A stretch of 64,000 nt of DNA from assembly GCF_014200505.1 (NCBI RefSeq), contig NZ_JACHBX010000005.1, positions 186,001 to 250,000 on the forward strand, written 5' to 3'. Below are positions 63,773-64,000 of the stretch, one piece after another. Position 1 is the stretch's first letter; every line of letters begins with the position of its first letter. The position numbers and the translations under genes are program-made. Origin of the DNA: Massilia aurea (lineage in GTDB: Bacteria; Pseudomonadota; Gammaproteobacteria; Burkholderiales; Burkholderiaceae_D). Below the pieces are notes generated by a model. The model saw only the letters and a program-made list of their open reading frames with translations. It was not told where the DNA came from and did no database searches.

Positions 63773-64000
63773 ATGAAACGACTGCTGACCATCGCGGCGT
63801 TCTCGGCCGTGGCGCTGTTTGCCACCGGCTGCGACAAGCTGCGCGACAAAGCCCCGGCGTTCCACAACACGGACGTGACGGGCGTCGACTATGCCAAGGG
63901 CTTCACGCTGACCGACCACACCGGCAAGGTGCGCACGCTGGAAGACTTCCGCGGCAAGATCGTCGTGATGTTCTTCGGCTATACCCAGTGCCCGGACGTG
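63773..64000 (+). CDS. SCO family copper chaperone (partial)
   Basis: The first 76 residues are present. A lipoprotein signal (ALFATGCD, lipobox Cys near 20) predicts anchoring in the membrane. TLEDFRGKIVVMFFGYTQCPDV reaches the first Cys of the SCO CxxxC copper site (Cys73); the second lies beyond the window. SCO proteins load CuA in subunit II. It is the last gene of the cluster visible here. Confidence 0.9.
   Translation, partial: MKRLLTIAAFSAVALFATGCDKLRDKAPAFHNTDVTGVDYAKGFTLTDHTGKVRTLEDFRGKIVVMFFGYTQCPDV

Noticed and set aside
62774-63919. A 381-codon frame antisense to ctaB and the SCO gene
   Set aside because: It is the complement of membrane-protein genes and is Gln/Arg/His-rich without domains.

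Overview
This window looks like chromosomal DNA from a GC-rich betaproteobacterium of the Oxalobacteraceae (Massilia/Telluria/Duganella type). The evidence is the gene content: a xseB-ispA-dxs run beside a Rieske oxygenase, an aa3 oxidase cluster with ctaG, DUF2970, DUF2909, surf1, ctaA and ctaB, the type IV pilus motors pilT and pilU, a PEP-CTERM protein, and many TonB-dependent receptors. Genus is an inference; there is no rRNA to test it. I see no tRNA, CRISPR array, prophage or intact insertion sequence.

Layout. 1-5.4 kb: end of polA, a PAS/GAF hybrid histidine kinase, and a Fur-boxed siderophore receptor. 5.6-9.5 kb: Tat-exported dienelactone hydrolase, a long palindromic MITE-like element, a ZIP metal transporter, a sulfurtransferase and a DMT exporter. 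9.5-14.1 kb: Rieske oxygenase and the isoprenoid precursor operon xseB-ispA-dxs, closed by a clear terminator. 14.1-18.3 kb: a secreted unknown protein and a four-gene operon of ECF sigma factor, zinc-finger anti-sigma factor, S8 protease and outer-membrane Gcw_chp protein. 18.4-22.4 kb: DMT exporter with divergent LysR regulator, then an operon of cobalamin adenosyltransferase, 2OG-Fe(II) oxygenase and SDR. 22.5-26.3 kb: glcDEF glycolate oxidase. 26.3-29 kb: small genes, including an orphan antitoxin and a DUF2145 protein, then glutathione peroxidase. 29-33.7 kb: two tandem TonB-dependent receptors. 33.8-39.7 kb: pilT-pilU, yggS-proC, a membrane-stress trio of YqjD/YqjE/YqjK type, and ubiA. 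39.9-46.1 kb: PhoX-like protein behind a candidate Pho box, PEP-CTERM protein, rhomboid, MscS channel and oxyR. 46.3-50.3 kb: a pilU paralogue, rfaE2, an aminotransferase-like gene and an SGNH hydrolase. 50.3-54.9 kb: epoxide hydrolase, a TetR/flavin-protein pair, trmL, comF and bioC. 55-64 kb: the complete cytochrome aa3 oxidase and haem A assembly cluster, running off the end inside a SCO gene.

Two points stand out. First, the sigma/anti-sigma/protease/outer-membrane-protein operon: the periplasmic part of the anti-sigma factor resembles the propeptide of the S8 protease encoded directly downstream, which suggests a self-contained envelope-signalling circuit. Second, two families of short palindromic repeats form inverted doublets. 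These doublets fill all five convergent gene junctions wider than about 140 bp, and none of the tighter junctions has one.
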